Assembly (NCBI GenBank): GCA_964385305.1
Contig: CAYLOP010000170.1
Location: 1 to 6,231, forward strand
From: CAYLOP01 sp964385305
GTDB taxonomy: Bacteria; Chloroflexota; Anaerolineae; Anaerolineales; E44-bin32
Reading direction: 5' to 3'
Length of the DNA: 6,231 bases
Shown here one piece after another: positions 3,460 to 6,231 of the stretch. The first letter of the stretch is position 1; every line of letters begins with the position of its first letter. The translations under genes were made by a program, and so were the position numbers. A model generated the notes under the pieces. The model was not told the origin of the DNA. It saw nothing but the letters and a program-made list of their open reading frames with translations, and did not search any database.

Positions 3460-6192
3460 GTGAGCGGTAAGCTCCATTTAACGGTATTGACCCTATCCAT
3501 CGCCCTCACCATCACGCTGGCTGGCAGCCAGCAGTTCGATCGCGCCCTGGCGTCGCAACCGAACGCGGATGAGTATCCCCATCCATCTCAGGTTTACACC
3601 GGTCGAACGCCGATCCAGGTCGCATCGTCCTTGAACTCCCCTCAACCCCAAACCACCGGTGCAAATGGCCTTACCTCATCTCAAGAATGTGTGGATCGGT
3701 CGGAAACACGCGGCGCGCAGAGAATTAGCGCCGAAAGCCTCTCCTACTTCGAACTTGCTCAATGGGCGGCGCAGGCCGTCGCTTTTCAGCGCGCAAATGG
3801 TGCCTCAGGCGGTGATAACTTCACACCGATGCTGGGCACAATTCACCAAACGGATCTCCCTTCCGAATTGCTTTCGGACGGACAATTCGTCTGGGGTCCT
3901 AACGTCGGCGATTTCGACATCCTGGACGATCTCACCAAGCGCGGCTCCGATCTCGCCGTATACGCCGCCGATATCGAGCTATGGGCGAAGTATACGAGCG
4001 TGAATCCCAAGGTCCTGCTGACCATCCTTGAACTCCAAGACGAATTCGTCAGCAATTTGAGCAGTGAGCTGACTCCGAGCGAGATTCGAGCGACGATTGA
4101 GAAGACCTCCATGGATCTCGCCGTCGCCTACTACGAGCACCTGCACACATGGGGCGCACGGCGGTCCCCATGGAATCTGGAAGCGCTCGCCGCCGACCCG
4201 GCCCTGGCCTTCCAGGATGGCACCGTCGTTCAGATCACGTCCCATCAATTCTCCGGCAGCTTCGCCCTCGCCGCCGCACTCGCGGAGACGACCGATTTCG
4301 ACACATGGCTGGAAAAACTCTTCGATCCCCACTCCCAAGGCTTTCACGGAGTCTTCGGCGCCATGTTCCCGGAGAGCGATCCCTTGGATGCCTCCAACGA
4401 CATCACACCCTCTTCCCCGCCGCCGGATGATCTTTTCCAATTCCCCTTCCCACTTGGTGCCATGTGGTACTTTAACGGCCCACACAGCTGGTCTGGCAGC
4501 AATACGCCTCCCTTCTCATCGATGGATTTCTATGCCGGGGGAGCGACGTGCGGCTCACCCCCCAACCTGTATACGGTTGCAGCGGCAGGCGGCATTGCCT
4601 ATCGACCCTGGGGGTACGACTGTTGGCTGGAAATCCAACACACCGAGGAGTGGACGACCAGTTACTACCACATGCAGAACATGATCGACCCCGGTGGGAC
4701 GTATCTCAGCCAGAACGGGAGCATCGGGACGATCGCGTGCGAGACCTGCGCGGGCGGTTGGGCGAGCGGCCCCCACGTCCACTGGACCCTGAAATACAAC
4801 GGCGCCTACGTCAGCTTGGAAGGCACAAAAGTCTCCGGATGGACGATCCACGTCGGTCCAGAAGCCTATTACACGGGTTATATCGAACGCGACGGCGTCG
4901 TCCTCGAACCCTGGCACGCGGTGGTCAACGACTACTACCTCTACTATCCAAAGCCCGATCGATCCCTGCGCTTCTACGGCAACGGCGTCGATGACATCGA
5001 TCGCGTGAAGATCGCCCTCGACGCGCCTGCGCGGCCCATAGACATTGGCGCGGACGCCTTCACCCTGGAATGGTGGATGAAGGCTTACCCAGAAGACAAC
5101 ACCATCAACGGCTGCACCTCCGCCGATGGCGCCTGGCGCGCGGGTAGCATCTTACTGGACCGTGATATCTTCGGCGCGGGCGACTACGGCGAGTACGGCG
5201 TCTCGTTGATGAACGGCCGCATTGCTTTCGGGCTGAGTGACAGCACCACAGGCGTGACGCTGTGCGGGACATCCCAGGTGACCGACAGCAGTTGGCATCA
5301 CGTCGCCCTAACCCGTCAGGGCTCCACCGGCAGCATGCGCATTTTCATCGACGGCCAATTGGATACCGAGATCATCGGACCAACTGGCGACATCAGCTAC
5401 CACAACGGCAGATCCAGCGAATACGCCAATGACCCCTACCTCGTCTTGGGCGCGGAGAAGTACGACCTGGGGCTGGCCTACCCGTCCTACAGCGGTTGGA
5501 TCGACGAACTGCGTGTCTCGAACACCATCCGCTATGCAGCCGCCTTCACACCCGCCAGTGAACCCTTCATCCCAGACGGCAATACCGTGGCGATCTACCA
5601 TTTCGACGAAGGTTTGGGGGTGGCGGCCAATGACACCTCCGGCTACTACGGCGGCCCGAGCAACGGCCTTGTTGCTTACGGCGGCTTGCCCACCGGGCCG
5701 GAATGGTCGAGCGACACGCCCTTCAACCCCGCCCCTTCGGCCACACCGACACCCACGGCGACGCCCACGGCAACGGCCACCGCAACGCATACGCCAACCC
5801 AGACACCCACGCCCACACACACGCCGACAGCGACCTCGACGCCGGAACCCACCGCGACATCGACGCCCACCTCCACCCCCACCGAAACGCCCACAAGCTC
5901 GCCCACACCGACGGCCACCGCTACGGCGACAGCCACAAATACGCCCGACACCGCCGAGCCCTCAACCCCAACGCACACACCGACGCCCACGGATACACCC
6001 TCCGGGATTCCCATCGAAGCGGATGTGAACCAAGATGGGCAGGTGAACGTGCTCGACGTTCAACTTTGCGTGAACGTGATCTTGGGTACAGAGACTAACC
6101 CCGACATTGTGGCGCACGCCGACGTGAACGAGGACGGGGATGTGAACGTCCTCGACGTGCAAAACATCGTGAACGTCATCCTCGCCGGTTGA
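3460..6192 (+). CDS. Secreted LasA-like M23 metallopeptidase with LamG and dockerin modules
   Basis: The 910-residue product starts at GTG with a good Shine-Dalgarno sequence. A signal peptide (core 7-21, likely cut after ALA at 31) is followed by a mostly helical region (~90-300) containing VNPKVLLTILELQDEF (181-196). I recall similar segments before M23 domains in Chloroflexota. The M23 domain (~328-500) has every active-site residue: zinc ligands H342 (GPHSW), D356 (SSMDFYA) and H441, and catalytic H404 (YYHMQ) and H439 (GPHVH). The downstream YNGAYVSLEG and GWTIH, and cysteines C388 and C430 placed as in the LasA disulfide, point to the LasA/beta-lytic branch (M23A). Those enzymes are secreted and cut glycine-containing peptidoglycan cross-bridges. 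Then follow a LamG domain (502-755), a TP linker (756-854) and a dockerin (855-910). The protein probably acts outside the cell on peptidoglycan; the helical region may be a propeptide. Whether the target is the cell's own wall or that of other bacteria cannot be told from sequence. Confidence 0.92.
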   Translation: MSGKLHLTVLTLSIALTITLAGSQQFDRALASQPNADEYPHPSQVYTGRTPIQVASSLNSPQPQTTGANGLTSSQECVDRSETRGAQRISAESLSYFELAQWAAQAVAFQRANGASGGDNFTPMLGTIHQTDLPSELLSDGQFVWGPNVGDFDILDDLTKRGSDLAVYAADIELWAKYTSVNPKVLLTILELQDEFVSNLSSELTPSEIRATIEKTSMDLAVAYYEHLHTWGARRSPWNLEALAADPALAFQDGTVVQITSHQFSGSFALAAALAETTDFDTWLEKLFDPHSQGFHGVFGAMFPESDPLDASNDITPSSPPPDDLFQFPFPLGAMWYFNGPHSWSGSNTPPFSSMDFYAGGATCGSPPNLYTVAAAGGIAYRPWGYDCWLEIQHTEEWTTSYYHMQNMIDPGGTYLSQNGSIGTIACETCAGGWASGPHVHWTLKYNGAYVSLEGTKVSGWTIHVGPEAYYTGYIERDGVVLEPWHAVVNDYYLYYPKPDRSLRFYGNGVDDIDRVKIALDAPARPIDIGADAFTLEWWMKAYPEDNTINGCTSADGAWRAGSILLDRDIFGAGDYGEYGVSLMNGRIAFGLSDSTTGVTLCGTSQVTDSSWHHVALTRQGSTGSMRIFIDGQLDTEIIGPTGDISYHNGRSSEYANDPYLVLGAEKYDLGLAYPSYSGWIDELRVSNTIRYAAAFTPASEPFIPDGNTVAIYHFDEGLGVAANDTSGYYGGPSNGLVAYGGLPTGPEWSSDTPFNPAPSATPTPTATPTATATATHTPTQTPTPTHTPTATSTPEPTATSTPTSTPTETPTSSPTPTATATATATNTPDTAEPSTPTHTPTPTDTPSGIPIEADVNQDGQVNVLDVQLCVNVILGTETNPDIVAHADVNEDGDVNVLDVQNIVNVILAG
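4441..4959 (+). other. M23 catalytic domain (LasA/beta-lytic type)
   Basis: Residues ~328-500. The H342-(13)-D356 spacing, YxH at 402-404 and HxH at 439-441 form a complete M23 zinc site. Distances C388 to H404 (16) and C430 to H439 (9) equal those I remember for LasA C65-H81 and C111-H120, which supports the same core disulfide. Additional C364 and C427 could form a second bond. Confidence 0.88.
4963..5724 (+). other. LamG-like (concanavalin-type) domain, copy B
   Basis: Residues 502-755 of the peptidase. It shows the same hallmarks as copy A: FTLEWWMKA, SWHHVALTR, IFIDG, YLVLGAEK, GWIDELRVS, AIYHFDEG and GPEW. By eye about half the residues match copy A. It carries only the shared cysteine pair (C552, C602). 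Likely roles are binding wall carbohydrate or another surface glycan. Confidence 0.75.
5728..6000 (+). repeat. Thr-Pro/Thr-Ala low-complexity linker repeat, copy B
   Basis: Degenerate ACN-CCN/GCN codon repeats encode PTPTATPTATATAT-like stretches, close in length to the linker of the upstream gene (99 versus 97 residues). It separates the LamG domain from the dockerin. Opposite-strand Val/Gly frames across it are composition artefacts. Confidence 0.85.
6022..6189 (+). other. Dockerin-like domain, copy B
   Basis: Residues 855-910 have two calcium loops, DVNQDGQVNVLD and DVNEDGDVNVLD, with following helices VQLCVNVILG and VQNIVNVILA. Counted by hand, 40 of 56 residues are identical to copy A, including the Val-Leu pair at loop positions 10-11 in both halves. 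The same cohesin partner is therefore likely. Confidence 0.85.
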
Positions 6193-6231
6193 GGATCGGA
6201 ATTTTCAGCACCAATAGATTTGAGAATTCAG
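6193..6231. other. Downstream tail without recognisable feature
   Basis: Only 39 bases remain after the peptidase stop codon. I see no hairpin with T-run and no start of another gene, so a terminator, if present, lies beyond the window. Confidence 0.5.

Noticed and set aside
3460..3555. Lipoprotein signal in the M23 protein (LAGS after the hydrophobic core)
   Set aside because: There is no cysteine at the position a lipobox requires. A signal peptidase I cut after ALA fits better.
5308..6014. Minus-strand frames over the second LamG and linker B
   Set aside because: These are composition-driven shadows of the M23 gene with Arg/Gly- or Val/Gly-rich content and no recognisable motif.

Overview
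The window holds three plus-strand genes, all apparently for extracytoplasmic proteins. Two of them are large, modular and secreted. Long Thr/Pro/Ala linkers, C-terminal dockerin-like repeats, LamG-type (concanavalin-like) domains and a two-cysteine 'IC...C' beta-repeat protein together suggest a bacterium of the Chloroflexota (Anaerolineae-like). This assignment rests on remembered protein style. There is no rRNA or other taxonomic marker in the window.

Layout: (1) 3-767 is the 3' part of a gene running in from upstream: a Ser/Thr/Pro linker followed by two tandem copies of an ~85-residue cysteine-paired domain. (2) 768-931 is intergenic, with two short perfect palindromes and a TTGACA hexamer. 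(3) 932-3262 encodes a 776-aa secreted protein: signal peptide, carboxypeptidase-regulatory-like beta domain, SpoIID-like domain, LamG domain, TP linker, dockerin. (4) 3263-3459 is intergenic, with a 7-bp-stem dyad, a good sigma-54-like -24/-12 match, a tandem heptamer and a clear ribosome binding site. (5) 3460-6192 encodes a 910-aa secreted protein: signal peptide, helical N-terminal region, LasA/beta-lytic-type M23 metallopeptidase with all catalytic residues, LamG, TP linker, dockerin. (6) 6193-6231 is featureless tail.

The two large genes share a paralogous C-terminal cassette (LamG, linker, dockerin). In front of it they carry different peptidoglycan-directed modules: SpoIID (glycan strand cleavage in known members) and M23 (peptide cross-bridge cleavage). 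The main hypothesis is a dockerin-tagged pair of cell-wall hydrolases, docked on a common cohesin scaffold and acting on the cell's own wall or on that of other bacteria. No cohesin gene is visible here, so the assembly is inferred. I see no RNA genes, mobile elements or CRISPR arrays.
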